A stretch of DNA of 64,000 nucleotides from Ahrensia marina (GCF_001293565.1 NZ_JXMU01000018.1:29330-93329); one strand, 5' to 3'. Positions 54,527-63,869 are shown, counted from the first letter of the stretch. Made by a program: numbers and translations. Notes: generated by a model not told the origin, from the sequence alone.

Positions 54527-55114
54527 TCATCTGCCGCTAACACTTTCCCAAAAATTGATCGTGGAATGAAAGTAGCGCTCTATATCGCCATCATGAACGC
54601 GGATGCTGTATGCCGTCAGGCCTAAATCGTCATAAATTGGCTTTGCCATGGAATCGAGATGCTGCCAAAGCGATGGATTAGGAGTTTGGAGCCTTTTGGT
54701 TGCTGGACCATTGCCATGCCGTGCTGAGCTTACTAGCTCCCAAAGTTCACGAAGATCGTCGGTTTCGAGCATTGCAGCGACCTTTGAGCCCTTAAGATTT
54801 CCGACATATTCATTCAACTTTGCACGGCTGGACATTTCGATTTCGGAACGGAGTCGAGGCTCATCAATCGACACCCAAAATCGCAAGCCCCGCTCGAATG
54901 TTGCTCCAATAATAAGAGCAAAGCCCAGACGCATTTCATAACAAAGTGAATTATGACTATTGTCTCTGGTAATTTGAATGAGATGTTTTTTTTTGCCACC
55001 TACCATTTCGTGGGGAATGAGCTCAAGCTGACTAATTGCGGGCGCAACAACCTTCTCCTTAAATTCGCGCATGGTATGCGCGTAGATTGACGCCTGACTG
55101 TTTGTTCGATCCAT
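54527..55114 (-). CDS. Helical protein with RHGNG motif
   Basis: A 195-residue, helical, unrecognised protein. ELWELVSSARHGNGPATKRL near residue 125-145 has the Arg-His-Gly-Asn core found in some HEPN-like and abortive-infection proteins. GGAG lies 7 bases before the ATG. It stands alone between the AbiE operon and the WGR gene, in an area of orphan genes. Confidence 0.68.
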   Translation of the reverse strand: MDRTNSQASIYAHTMREFKEKVVAPAISQLELIPHEMVGGKKKHLIQITRDNSHNSLCYEMRLGFALIIGATFERGLRFWVSIDEPRLRSEIEMSSRAKLNEYVGNLKGSKVAAMLETDDLRELWELVSSARHGNGPATKRLQTPNPSLWQHLDSMAKPIYDDLGLTAYSIRVHDGDIERYFHSTINFWESVSGR

Positions 55115-55334
55115 TTTTGACTCCGATGTATTGAAGGTGAGCCAAATACTCTCCTTTACGCAAGAGGCTTATTGGCCCTCTAGGCGCTGACTGGATAAAG
55201 GCAGTCATGTCGAACACTAGATGTTCGACGATTTAATAATGGGAAAATATCCGCACCTGAGTCGCCAAGAAAGTTGAAGTTGCTGTAGCGCCGAACCTTC
55301 ATTTGACATGCGAACCACTTACTTCACGCGGGTT

Positions 55335-55577
55335 TTAAAGCGATGCTTGGTATCCGCGTTTGCATTTAGATCCGTTCAATCGCTCACTTGCCTCCACTGC
55401 ATCCGCCTCGGTTAGGTGCATATCGATCTTCAATTGGCCTTGAGTACCTATTCGGCCCCAGCAACGCATTAAAGAGTATCCGCCGAATAGATTGGGCTGG
55501 ACGGACAAAGAGTAGAAGCGGCACATCTTCTTTGCGGGATCGATTTTAGTCAGCGAGATGTCTGGTAAATGCTTCAT
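55335..55577 (-). CDS. Second single WGR-domain protein
   Basis: An 80-residue WGR protein: RFYSLSVQPNLFGGYSLMRC, then WGRIGTQGQLK and a basic end (CKRGY). It matches the WGR protein at 44174-44395 over the domain. ATG 55577 is preferred to 55637 because it fits the domain start. Function unknown; nucleic-acid binding is likely. Confidence 0.8.
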   Translation of the reverse strand: MKHLPDISLTKIDPAKKMCRFYSLSVQPNLFGGYSLMRCWGRIGTQGQLKIDMHLTEADAVEASERLNGSKCKRGYQASL

Positions 55578-55666
55578 ATGCCGATTCTGACATTGCAGGA
55601 ATCCTGCGACCAATGAATTCGTTGAATCGATAACCACTCATCGATTCATTTTATTGAACCAAGCGA

Positions 55667-55864
55667 TTAATTTGCGCGATGATTTCGTACCAAGTTCATC
55701 TCATAAAATTTCAACAGCTCTTTCTCTTCGACTTCCAGCCCAGCGTTCAGCATATAACTGGATATGAGGGACATGAGAGCGTCCATGTCACCGTCCTTAT
55801 AGGCTCTGTTGAGCCGGAGACCGTATTGTACCTGTTCTGTGTGTGACACTGTCATAGCCATCAT
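55667..55864 (-). CDS. Small hypothetical protein, 65 residues
   Basis: A short, helical, acidic product (YGLRLNRAYKDGDMDALMSL). No family recognised. It begins with several Met codons, so the exact start is open. It may be co-transcribed with the WGR gene downstream (89 bases away from its stop). Confidence 0.5.
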   Translation of the reverse strand: MMAMTVSHTEQVQYGLRLNRAYKDGDMDALMSLISSYMLNAGLEVEEKELLKFYEMNLVRNHRAN

Positions 55865-56458
55865 CCCAATAGCCGGATGCCGCTAAGACGAGCCAGAGAC
55901 TCGTGCATGGTATTTAGCCGAAACCTGGACATTCCCACGCCATCCGGCCGAAATTCGGATGCACGTATAGGGAACGATACCGTCACTTCACGTTTCTTGG
56001 CCGTTCTCTGGTTTTCTCGGGTTAGCGGTCCCGGCTCACTGATTTTGCAACGAGCATTCCAACACTAGTGAAAAGACGCGCACTTAAGCAAGCGCAGTTA
56101 TCGAAAATGCCGAGTATGATCAGTCGTTTCTGATTGCTGCTTTCTCGAACAACGTCTTTGGCATCAAGTTTTGGAGTGAAACCATAACTTTGGGAAGGTG
56201 CCGATGTCACAGGCGCCCAAATAGATAGAATTGCAACATCAAGTCACAGCGGTCTCCGGTGGCGCGGTGTTTCTGATGAGATGGGACGTGGCAGAGAACC
56301 TCATCCGCCAAAATCACTAAACAGCTTCGCTGCTCCAGTTGCACCCGTGTCCTCGGCTTCGCCTGCGGGCCGCGCCAGTGCGCCTTCCGGTGTTTCAGCG
56401 GCTGAGAACCATCAGCCTTGATACGACCCATCGAAACACCAACCACTGGAGACAGACA
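55865..56458. other. Gene-free stretch before the SSB-like gene
   Basis: Nearly 600 bases with only short overlapping frames (for example 55877-56068 and 56207-56482), none with a ribosome site or recognisable product. No repeat or terminator stands out. The SSB-like gene's promoter should be near its right end. Confidence 0.5.
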
Positions 56459-56791
56459 ATGATCGATAACGCAACATTCCAAATCATCGGACGCATTGGC
56501 AACATCAACACATCAGACAAAGTCACGCGCATTTCACTCGCAACAGACCGCCCTGTCAAAGGCGAACAAGACAACTGGACAACCAAAACCAACTGGCTCT
56601 CAGTCACCGTCTTCAACGAAGCGCTCCGCAAACGCCTTAAAAATTCAAAGGTTGGAAAGAAGGGCAACAAACTCATCGTCCAGGGCTCTCTTCAAGAGAA
56701 CAACTACGAAAAGAACGGCGAGACGATCTACACGACCAACCTGGTTGCCCAAGACTTCGACGTCATCGCCTTCACCTCAGACAGCAAATGA
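56459..56791 (+). CDS. Short single-stranded-DNA-binding protein
   Basis: A 110-residue OB-fold protein of the SSB kind: FQIIGRIGNINTSDKVTRIS, WLSVTVFNEALRKRL and VQGSLQENNYEKNGETIYTT are typical. It lacks the long acidic C-terminal tail of housekeeping SSB. Such short SSBs are found on conjugative plasmids and coat transferred DNA. The start has GGAGACAGACA upstream. Confidence 0.9.
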   Translation: MIDNATFQIIGRIGNINTSDKVTRISLATDRPVKGEQDNWTTKTNWLSVTVFNEALRKRLKNSKVGKKGNKLIVQGSLQENNYEKNGETIYTTNLVAQDFDVIAFTSDSK

Positions 56792-56862
56792 GCCTGATCG
56801 AGAGGTGGCCACTCGGCCACCTTCTCCTCCCACTTTGAACAAATCTGACTGAGGACGAAGAT

Positions 56863-57039
56863 ATGACTTTTCAACAATCACTTGATCTTGCCGAACTTGA
56901 AGCCGAACTAGCCCATGAGAGATTCCTTTCCGCCTTTGAGACTGACGAACATCCTGAAATCGTCGAGCAATTGAACATTGAAGCGATCCTTGCACAGCAG
57001 CGCTATGAAGAATCAGTAAAATCAGATCCGGCTCATTGA
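56863..57039 (+). CDS. Small acidic protein, 58 residues
   Basis: A short frame with GAGGACGAAG before the ATG, encoding an acidic helical peptide (ELEAELAHERFLSAFETDEH). It lies 71 bases after the SSB gene and overlaps the end of the gene on the other strand by 7 bases. No family recognised. Confidence 0.55.
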   Translation: MTFQQSLDLAELEAELAHERFLSAFETDEHPEIVEQLNIEAILAQQRYEESVKSDPAH

Positions 57040-57269
57040 GCCGGACTATCTTCTTCGGGTTCAGGGTCGGTGCGTGCTAGAAATCTAGGAAATTTGGAAA
57101 AATCCAAATTCGCCCCTCTCGCAAAACCGTGTGACTGGCCCAGTGTCAGCACATGGTTTTCCAGTAAGAGCAGCTCGATCAAACGGGCAAGATCATGATC
57201 CGCTTTAATCTGTAATTCATCAAACCGGGCGACCAATGACGACACTTCGATTTCAATGTTGTTTGGCAT
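57033..57269 (-). CDS. Small protein downstream of virC2
   Basis: A 78-residue helical product (EVSSLVARFDELQIKADHDLARLIELLLLE) with an acidic end. ATG 57269 is preferred to 57311. It overlaps the virC2-like stop by 17 bases and is probably part of the virC operon. Unknown function. Confidence 0.62.
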   Translation of the reverse strand: MPNNIEIEVSSLVARFDELQIKADHDLARLIELLLLENHVLTLGQSHGFARGANLDFSKFPRFLARTDPEPEEDSPAQ

Positions 57270-57783
57270 CGGGTTCGTTCTCCTCGATTTGAACAAGTAT
57301 GGTCTCAGCAATTTTTCGACCTAAGGCCCTGTCAGACAAAATTTCGAAGGGGTCGAATAGGGCTTTGGCAGCTTCAATAAATTGTGGTGAGACGTTCCGC
57401 GTGGTGTCGACAGGTGCGCCAGAGATGTCGAGATCGTTAGTTGGAGCCTTGATTGAGCCAGCAGTCAGCTTCTTCTCGAAAGCTGGAAACCCTCTTTTGA
57501 GCAACCCTAGCAAAGCAGTCTTTGGTTCAATTCCGGAAGCGATCATTTGATCATAAAGAGGAAGTTGACCGTTTGTTGGCGGATAGATCACCAACCGCAA
57601 GCGGATCGTTTTGTCCGCGCTTTGTAGCGATAACCTTCTTTGCTTTCCAAGCTCAGTTCCCTCTTTCTTCTTTTGCGGCCATTCTTTCTTTGGGGCTTGC
57701 TGCGGTGCCCGCCGAACTGGTTCCGGTGTTACTGTTTTCCGCTTATTGGGATGCACATAGGTTGGCGGCTGCTTGATGCCCAT
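57253..57783 (-). CDS. virC2: VirC2-like transfer protein
   Basis: A 176-residue protein with a basic, Pro-rich N-terminus and a ribbon-helix-helix-like core (RLRLVIYPPTNGQLPLYDQM, then GIEPKTALLGLLKRGFPAFE) as in VirC2, which binds the overdrive enhancer at T-DNA borders. It starts on the virC1 stop (TGATG). It should bind the repeats in the gap to virD1. Confidence 0.82.
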   Translation of the reverse strand: MGIKQPPTYVHPNKRKTVTPEPVRRAPQQAPKKEWPQKKKEGTELGKQRRLSLQSADKTIRLRLVIYPPTNGQLPLYDQMIASGIEPKTALLGLLKRGFPAFEKKLTAGSIKAPTNDLDISGAPVDTTRNVSPQFIEAAKALFDPFEILSDRALGRKIAETILVQIEENEPDAKQH

Positions 57784-58481
57784 CAAGCATCTCCCAATGC
57801 TTCAAGGATATCTTGTGTAAGAGACTTTGCTTCCTCCAAGGCCGTTGCAAAGTGTCCTGCACTTATTCGTTTCATCGGATCATTGGCTATCTGCTCGTGA
57901 ACCAAGTGCAGGAGCCCACGCTTCGCGATTGATGCGTAAGCATCTCGGTTATGGAGCCGCGTTTCACAGCAGGGCAGGGTGGACAGGGCTTCAAGGTCTT
58001 GTCTCTGTGAGATTGTCAATTTGCCGACCGGTATACGGCTGATCAGCAGTGCAGTGGGTATGCTGGCGTGCGTGGCCTGATGCAGTTCAACCGTATGCTC
58101 AAATGTTGAAAGAGCTTGCGTCATATCGAGCTTGGTCAATGCCGATGGAATGATAACCAAGTCAGTGTTGATCAAACAGGCATTGTTGAGTTCCGAACCA
58201 CCGCCGCGTGTATCTATAAGTGTGTAGTCAGTGTTTTGGCTTGCGGCGCTTTCGAACGCTTTTTCAAAGCTAAGAAGGTCGTCCGCCTCGAACACCGTAA
58301 CCTGATCTGACCATGTGCCTGCTGCTATGGCAGCGTCGCGCCATTCCAGCAGTGGGATGTTTTCATCGGCATCAATCAGGGCAATACTTTTGCCCATTGA
58401 TGCCAGAATGGACGTGACGACCATGACGGCGCTTGTTTTGCCTGAGCCACCCTTGAATGATGAGAATGTGACCTGTTTCAT
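57783..58481 (-). CDS. virC1: VirC1-like ParA-family ATPase
   Basis: A 232-residue MinD/ParA-type ATPase. Walker A is FKGGSGKTSAV near residue 9-17; IALIDADEN (A') and TDYTLIDTRGGGSEL (Walker B) follow. VirC1 gathers the relaxosome at the pole and with VirC2 boosts processing at the border. ATG 58481 is chosen because GGAG lies 7 bases before it. It diverges from virD1 across the oriT candidate. Confidence 0.88.
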   Translation of the reverse strand: MKQVTFSSFKGGSGKTSAVMVVTSILASMGKSIALIDADENIPLLEWRDAAIAAGTWSDQVTVFEADDLLSFEKAFESAASQNTDYTLIDTRGGGSELNNACLINTDLVIIPSALTKLDMTQALSTFEHTVELHQATHASIPTALLISRIPVGKLTISQRQDLEALSTLPCCETRLHNRDAYASIAKRGLLHLVHEQIANDPMKRISAGHFATALEEAKSLTQDILEALGDA

Positions 58482-58556
58482 CAGCATGCTCCGCTGCTGA
58501 TAAGCTCCCTATTCCCACCAAATATCTATCTATCCATTTGGTACAAATATCGACTT

Positions 58557-58618
58557 ATCCAGATATCCAAAAACACCAAATACCCAGAAGCTTCAGTTCC
58601 CTGAAACATCCAGATATC
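58557..58618 (+). repeat. Repeated ATCCAGATATC boxes in the virC-virD gap
   Basis: ATCCAGATATC occurs at 58557-58567 and 58608-58618, 51 bp apart (about five helical turns). Related boxes lie around them (AAATATCTATC at 58520, GGATATCCA near 58639). These may bind VirC1/VirC2 in an overdrive-like way or repress virC1. Confidence 0.65.
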
Positions 58619-58731
58619 TGTTCAACTGTTTCTCATGGATATCCATTCTCCTCACTTATCGGCAGCATGAAATGCTTAATCCGCTTTAGCAGAACTAAGT
58701 AACGGTCAGTCGATGTGTAGCGTTAAGGTAA

Positions 58732-58790
58732 GAGGGAGGGTGCAAGGCAGGATATAGCTAAAGGTAGCACCTAGCCTTGCACCCTCCCTC
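58732..58790. other. Candidate oriT with T-DNA-border-like nick site
   Basis: A perfect 17-bp inverted repeat (58732-58748 and 58774-58790; arm core GGGTGCAAGGC) encloses a 25-base loop. Across the left arm and loop is GGCAGGATATA (58746-58756), the core of the Agrobacterium T-DNA border (GGCAGGATATAT), where VirD2 nicks. It lies between divergent virC and virD genes, the usual oriT place. Confidence 0.82.
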
Positions 58791-58831
58791 CCTATGAATT
58801 GGCCAGTGTTTGCCGATCGCTCGAAAGTTAA

Positions 58832-59368
58832 TTGGGAGGTGGAGATGAGAGGCGAAGTGTTTTGGCGATCAAGACAGGCAATTCAAGACGCACATCAGCG
58901 GCAGAACAAGGCGCTTGGAAGGGTAAGACGCCCTTGGAGCGTCGGCGCTTGTCGAAAAAAGTGGCTCCAACAGACGACAAAATTGGCTTCGCTACCGTCA
59001 GCGTGAAGCTGCGTCCTGTTGAAAAAGAGGCCTTCAAAAACACGTGTGATGAACTGGGTCTGACGCCAAACAAAGCCATGCGGATCATGGCAAGGCACAC
59101 AGCTGGTTTTCTGGAACTGAGCAATCGATCTGCTGACAATCTGGAACTTGTCACAAAGCAAATCATTGGCGTTTCTCGAAACATTAATCAGATCGCGAAG
59201 GCTGCCAATCGGACGGGCAGTCCGGATTATATCGCTTTTATGGAAGACCGAGAGGAACTGGGTAAGGAGCTGCGTCAATTGCAGCGTGTCCTGCAAAATA
59301 TCACCAATGTGACCCGAAGACGCAGTGATGGTCTCACTACTTTGAAGGAGGCATCGAAGCAACCATGA
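58832..59368 (+). CDS. virD1: VirD1-like mobilisation protein
   Basis: Relaxosome accessory protein (up to 178 residues). The core, FATVSVKLRPVEKEAFKNTC and LGLTPNKAMRIMARHTAGFL, is a VirD1/MobC-type DNA-binding fold; VSRNINQIAKAANRTGSP is a typical C-terminal part. VirD1 helps VirD2 to open and nick the border. The frame opens with TTG at 58832; a second TTG at 58862 is possible. It overlaps virD2 by ATGA. Confidence 0.85.
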   Translation: MGGGDERRSVLAIKTGNSRRTSAAEQGAWKGKTPLERRRLSKKVAPTDDKIGFATVSVKLRPVEKEAFKNTCDELGLTPNKAMRIMARHTAGFLELSNRSADNLELVTKQIIGVSRNINQIAKAANRTGSPDYIAFMEDREELGKELRQLQRVLQNITNVTRRRSDGLTTLKEASKQP

Positions 59369-61245
59369 CAGTGCATGTTCCTTCCTTGTTGAAAGACCAG
59401 CATACCGGCATACTTATGGCTCCGGTTGATATCGTCATGGGTACGCCTTGGGGCGAGATTGATCCCGGCAATTCGCTGCGACTTTCATTGCTCTATCACG
59501 TCTTCGATAAATACGAGCAGGATGGCAAAAGCTCCGGTCGGTTGACGACGCGCAGCCGCTATCGCTCCCCGCAATCATTTGTCAAAGTCATCCGTCAGGG
59601 CGGCACGTCCAACGCATCCGGTATGCGCGCGCAGATGAACTATCTCACGCAAAAAGGCAGCGCCGAGCTGAAATTGTCAGACCTCTATTTTGGAGTAAAG
59701 CTAGAAGATACTGAGCGCGAAGAGCTGATCGAAAGCTGGAATATCACAAGCTCAAACAAGGGCGATTACGACAAGACCAAACACATCGTCGTCAGCTTTC
59801 CGCAGAAGACCAACAAAGAGGCAGCATACCGTATCGGCAGAGCGTGGGCCGCGGAGATGTTTTCATCGGGCAAGTATGGCGATGTCTACGACTATTACAC
59901 CGCCTTCCATACAGATCGCGACCATCCTCATATCCATATCGTCGTCAATCGGCGCGGCATGGAACATGGCAATTGGTTGTCCATTCACCGCGAAGGGGCG
60001 TTCAACTATGCAACCTTCAGGGCGCTTCAAGTCGAATTATCTGCACAGGAAGGCATCTATCTTAGTGCATCTTCGCGCCATGCCCGTGGTCTTTCAGACA
60101 GGCCCATATCTGATGCGGAGTATCGCAGGGCCGAGAAAGAAGGGAGGAAGCCGATTGCTCCCTCCCATTCACCGATAACTGCCATGAAAGCGGCCGCTAG
60201 CATTGCACTTTATGCCGGCCAATATTCATCCGATGCCAGACTGATCAGAAATGATTATCCGGACCTGGCCAAAGCTCTAAGGGAAATGGCCGCCACCTTG
60301 GTTGATGGTAGGCAAATCAAACCGGACAGGCATTCCAAATCCCAAACCCGTCTTGAAGAGGCAAAGAAACGAAACGAGTTCATCATGTCCCGACGCAGTG
60401 AGATATTGGCCAGCATCAACGAGATTGATGCTGAAATCGACACGCTACCCTTTGGCAAACAACGGTCGCTGTTTGAGCGGGATGCCGCGCGGATCAAAGC
60501 AGAGGCCGCTCTACATCTGCCGGATGTAGCAGCTCTCGTGCTTCACACGCGGTATAACCCGGATGGTCTCTATAAAGGCATCGAGGCTCGCGATGGTGTT
60601 GAACGAGAAATCAAAGAACGCGCTGATAGGCAGGTGGCAAAACTCGCCAAAGAGGCCGGTCTTGATCCTGATCGCATTGTCAGCCGCTATGATCGAGCAA
60701 CACCTGCTTCCATCGGTTTAGCGGACCGTTGGCGCAAAGATGAACTGGAAGACATTAAAAAGAATCTCTCCTATCAAGACAATAGTAGTCCGAGAAAACA
60801 GCTCGAACCGCTTGCCCAGGCTGCCTATGATGAGCTCCACCGAAACGCCCTTCAAACCTACCGCAAGGCGGAGCGCGATTTACAGCTTCATGCCGCACGC
60901 AAGAAACAACTCTATCGTATTGCCAAATTGATCCAAGAGGACCGAATGCTTCAGGAAAACGAGCAAACCGACTTCCGCCGGACGGTCAAAGAAACACTGA
61001 CATCGGCCGAACTACGCGACCTTGAAGCAGGTCAGACCAAGGTCTTAAAGCAAGTGACCACAAACCAGGATGCGCAAAGGGCACTTGGCCGTAGATATTT
61101 GGAAGCCGAAAGCCTGATTGCAGATGATGGCCGTAAAACTCAGCTGAAGCTGGCCATGAAAGAAGTGGACAGACAAGCTGAGCAGGCAGCACAGCTTGCG
61201 GTTAAATCCAGCGACCGATCCAATAGTAAGGGATTGGATTTGTAA
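59365..61245 (+). CDS. virD2: VirD2-type relaxase
   Basis: A 626-residue relaxase that nicks oriT and stays bound to the 5' end. The N-terminal half holds MNYLTQKGSAELKLS and the metal-binding HUH motif FHTDRDHPHIHIVVNRRG near residue 180-195. A candidate catalytic Tyr lies near MNYLTQ, at about residue 92. The C-terminal 350 residues are charged and partly coiled-coil, longer than in VirD2, and would carry the transport signal. TAATG links it to virD4. Confidence 0.9.
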   Translation: MTVHVPSLLKDQHTGILMAPVDIVMGTPWGEIDPGNSLRLSLLYHVFDKYEQDGKSSGRLTTRSRYRSPQSFVKVIRQGGTSNASGMRAQMNYLTQKGSAELKLSDLYFGVKLEDTEREELIESWNITSSNKGDYDKTKHIVVSFPQKTNKEAAYRIGRAWAAEMFSSGKYGDVYDYYTAFHTDRDHPHIHIVVNRRGMEHGNWLSIHREGAFNYATFRALQVELSAQEGIYLSASSRHARGLSDRPISDAEYRRAEKEGRKPIAPSHSPITAMKAAASIALYAGQYSSDARLIRNDYPDLAKALREMAATLVDGRQIKPDRHSKSQTRLEEAKKRNEFIMSRRSEILASINEIDAEIDTLPFGKQRSLFERDAARIKAEAALHLPDVAALVLHTRYNPDGLYKGIEARDGVEREIKERADRQVAKLAKEAGLDPDRIVSRYDRATPASIGLADRWRKDELEDIKKNLSYQDNSSPRKQLEPLAQAAYDELHRNALQTYRKAERDLQLHAARKKQLYRIAKLIQEDRMLQENEQTDFRRTVKETLTSAELRDLEAGQTKVLKQVTTNQDAQRALGRRYLEAESLIADDGRKTQLKLAMKEVDRQAEQAAQLAVKSSDRSNSKGLDL

Positions 61246-63104
61246 TGCGTACCTCAACAAAGAAGATTTTGTCGGACGCTCTCATCTTTGGATTTGTCGG
61301 CCTCATAGCAGGGGGTACAGCCGGCATTGTCATTGCAAGTGCCTATGCGGTTGTCTCTTTGGGCGGGAAATTCAACGACGTACAAGGTTTTGAAATCCTC
61401 GACTATGCGCCATGGGTCGTTGGACGCCTCCAGGAACCCTTTGAGACAGGAGGAATGATTATAGGTGGTGCAGCTTTTGTCTGCATGATTGCTCTGATAG
61501 CCCTTGCTCATAGACCAAAACTCGACAGTCATGGTTCAGCTCAATGGGCCACAAAGGATGAGTTGAAGAAAGCCAGTCTCGCTGTCAGGCTGAAAGATAT
61601 GTCAGGGCCAATCTATGCGAAACTCGGATCACCCAAATCGCGCGGTGAATTCATTACATCAAGTGAAATCCCGCATAGCTTTATCTGCGCTCCAACTGGT
61701 TCCGGTAAGGGTGTTGGTATCGTCATTCCAACGCTTCTGACCTATGGCGGCTCGATCATCTGCCTCGATGTCAAAGGCGAAAACTATGACAAGACAGCAA
61801 GGGCAAGGGCAGGGCTTGGCGATAAAATCTATCGTTTCTCACCGCTCGATGAAAACAGTCAATCGCACCGTTTCAATCCCCTTGAAGGCGTCGCCAGGTT
61901 GGCACCAGAACGCAGGTTCACCGAAGCAAAGCGGATTGCCGAGAGCTTCATCGTTATGCCAGGTGATAACGTCCAAGGTTTTCTCATCAGTGCAAAAGAG
62001 ATCTTCGCAGCAAGTGTGTTAGTCGTTGTGGACCGGGGGACGCCGACGATATCAGCCGTTTATGATCTTCTGAGCCAAGGTGGTGACTTCAATGGAATGT
62101 TTGAAAAGCTCGCTGCTGAAACAGACATTCCCGAAGCCAAATCGATCTATAGCCGGATGGAAGGTATCGCGGACAGAACACTGTCAGCTTATATGTCTGT
62201 ACTCTTTGATGGCGGCCTTGGCCTTTGGCGTGACGGAATGGTGCGCGCGGTCACTGGAGCTTCTGATTTTGATATCAGCGATCTCAGGCGAAGCCCTGCC
62301 AGCATCTATATTATCGTCTCGCCGAACGACCTATCAGTATTGGCACCGCTTATTCGTCTTCTCTTCCAGCAAGCAGTGGTGATCCTGCAAACATCCGAAC
62401 CAAAACAAGATGAACCATATCCAGTCCTCTTTTTGCTGGACGAGTTCCCTCAACTTGGACGAATGAACGCGCTGAGCCAAGCCATATCGACTATTCGAAG
62501 CTACGGTGGGCGGATGATGATCGTCGCACAATCGTTGTCTCAACTGCGTGGCGCTTATGGAAATGATGGGGCGCAGAACTTCCTGGCCAATTGCCGTCTT
62601 CAGCTGTTCATGGCGCCCGCCGACAGTGAAACGCCGGACTATGTTTCCAAAGCAATCGGTAATTTCACGCGCAAAGCCAGGTCGAAATCATGGACAATGG
62701 GACAGATCGGTAAGAGCAATATTCAGGAGCGGGAAGAGGGCGCGCGTCTCTTGCGTCCAGAGGAATTGAGAAGCCTATCTGCTGATGAGTGTGTCTTGCT
62801 CATTCAAGACTCCAATCCAGTGCTGGCCCAAAAGGTGCGGTATTTTGACGACCGCTATCTGAATCCGATCTTTGAAGAGCAGGGTGTTTTAGCTCCAATG
62901 CCCGACGGCTTGAACCAACCCGTAGTGGTAGGGAAAGGGAGAGTTGAGGTCTCTGAGAAGGCCGATATTGAAAACTCCACGGAAGACTTATCAGAATTGG
63001 AAGATGACATTAGTCTGAAGGACTTCACTGCCATGAAATCCCATCATGATGACCTGCTTTCACGGATCAAGTTTGTGAAGTCTGAAGTTTCGAGCAATGG
63101 CTGA
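61245..63104 (+). CDS. virD4: VirD4-type coupling protein
   Basis: Inner-membrane ATPase of 619 residues that hands the relaxase-DNA complex to a type IV channel. Two N-terminal transmembrane segments (about 10-35 and 64-86) precede Walker A, APTGSGKGVGIVIPT near residue 150. LDVKGENYDKTA and the Walker B FLLDEFPQLG near 396 follow. The C-terminus is acidic, a usual site of substrate contact. No VirB genes are in the window. Confidence 0.93.
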   Translation: MRTSTKKILSDALIFGFVGLIAGGTAGIVIASAYAVVSLGGKFNDVQGFEILDYAPWVVGRLQEPFETGGMIIGGAAFVCMIALIALAHRPKLDSHGSAQWATKDELKKASLAVRLKDMSGPIYAKLGSPKSRGEFITSSEIPHSFICAPTGSGKGVGIVIPTLLTYGGSIICLDVKGENYDKTARARAGLGDKIYRFSPLDENSQSHRFNPLEGVARLAPERRFTEAKRIAESFIVMPGDNVQGFLISAKEIFAASVLVVVDRGTPTISAVYDLLSQGGDFNGMFEKLAAETDIPEAKSIYSRMEGIADRTLSAYMSVLFDGGLGLWRDGMVRAVTGASDFDISDLRRSPASIYIIVSPNDLSVLAPLIRLLFQQAVVILQTSEPKQDEPYPVLFLLDEFPQLGRMNALSQAISTIRSYGGRMMIVAQSLSQLRGAYGNDGAQNFLANCRLQLFMAPADSETPDYVSKAIGNFTRKARSKSWTMGQIGKSNIQEREEGARLLRPEELRSLSADECVLLIQDSNPVLAQKVRYFDDRYLNPIFEEQGVLAPMPDGLNQPVVVGKGRVEVSEKADIENSTEDLSELEDDISLKDFTAMKSHHDDLLSRIKFVKSEVSSNG

Positions 63105-63225
63105 ACTGAGCCCTTATACGACCTTCAAATTTCGCGACTAGTTTACGCGACAGCGAAGTGATTGATTTTGTTACTGTCAAAAAACTGTTGCAATAGGGGT
63201 GTTTTTTGCAACGCAAAGCTCAATA

Positions 63226-63594
63226 TCAGCTGAATAGCCACCATCCACATGCAGTCAATCCAAACAACCAAAGGCAGGCAATGATAAAACCACCAATTCT
63301 GCTTGGTGGTAAGCGTTCATGCTCGATTGCCATTGCCCGAAACTCCGCCATTAGGTTGCTAGGTATCAACCTCACGGCGATGGCAACTCCCAACGGAACA
63401 ATCAGAAGGTCATCGAGATATCCGAAAACGGGAATGAAATCTGGAATCAGATCAATCGGGCTGAGTGCGTATGTTACGACACTAACCGCAATGACTTTTG
63501 CGAGCAGTGGAGTGCGGGTGTCTTTCAAGGCGATATACAAGGATACTATATCCGTTTTAACGGTGCGCGCCCAAGATTTCAGCTTTTCTATCAT
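63226..63594 (-). CDS. YkvA/DUF1232 membrane protein
   Basis: A 122-residue protein with the DUF1232 signature YALSPIDLIPDFIPVFGYLDD near residue 43-62 and two or three hydrophobic segments. Function unknown; such proteins often occur beside metal or stress genes. It is convergent with virD4 and may belong to the copper side of the plasmid. Confidence 0.88.
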   Translation of the reverse strand: MIEKLKSWARTVKTDIVSLYIALKDTRTPLLAKVIAVSVVTYALSPIDLIPDFIPVFGYLDDLLIVPLGVAIAVRLIPSNLMAEFRAMAIEHERLPPSRIGGFIIACLWLFGLTACGWWLFS

Positions 63595-63869
63595 CAGTAT
63601 TTTCTATCACAAATAGCGGCGCACACTGTTTCGATATTTCCGGTATCGTAGCCTTGATAGCGTTTGCATGGCTTTTTACATTAGCGCCCAGCAGACATGC
63701 AGAGCGAGCCTGCGCCTCCTATAGTGGTGTTTATATTTTTGGTTCGTTGCTCTGGCCTCGGCAGATTAAAGGCCAAACACCCGACTAATGAGATATTGCA
63801 TGGCACTGGTTGCTGGGATAATCATTTAGTTTTCACCACGCAAAAGCGCTTAATCTTGTCACGTTCCTG

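Noticed and set aside
57253..63104. A Ti-plasmid T-DNA region
   Set aside because: Only one border-like core was seen, and no opine, hormone or virB/virE genes; the site is better read as an oriT.
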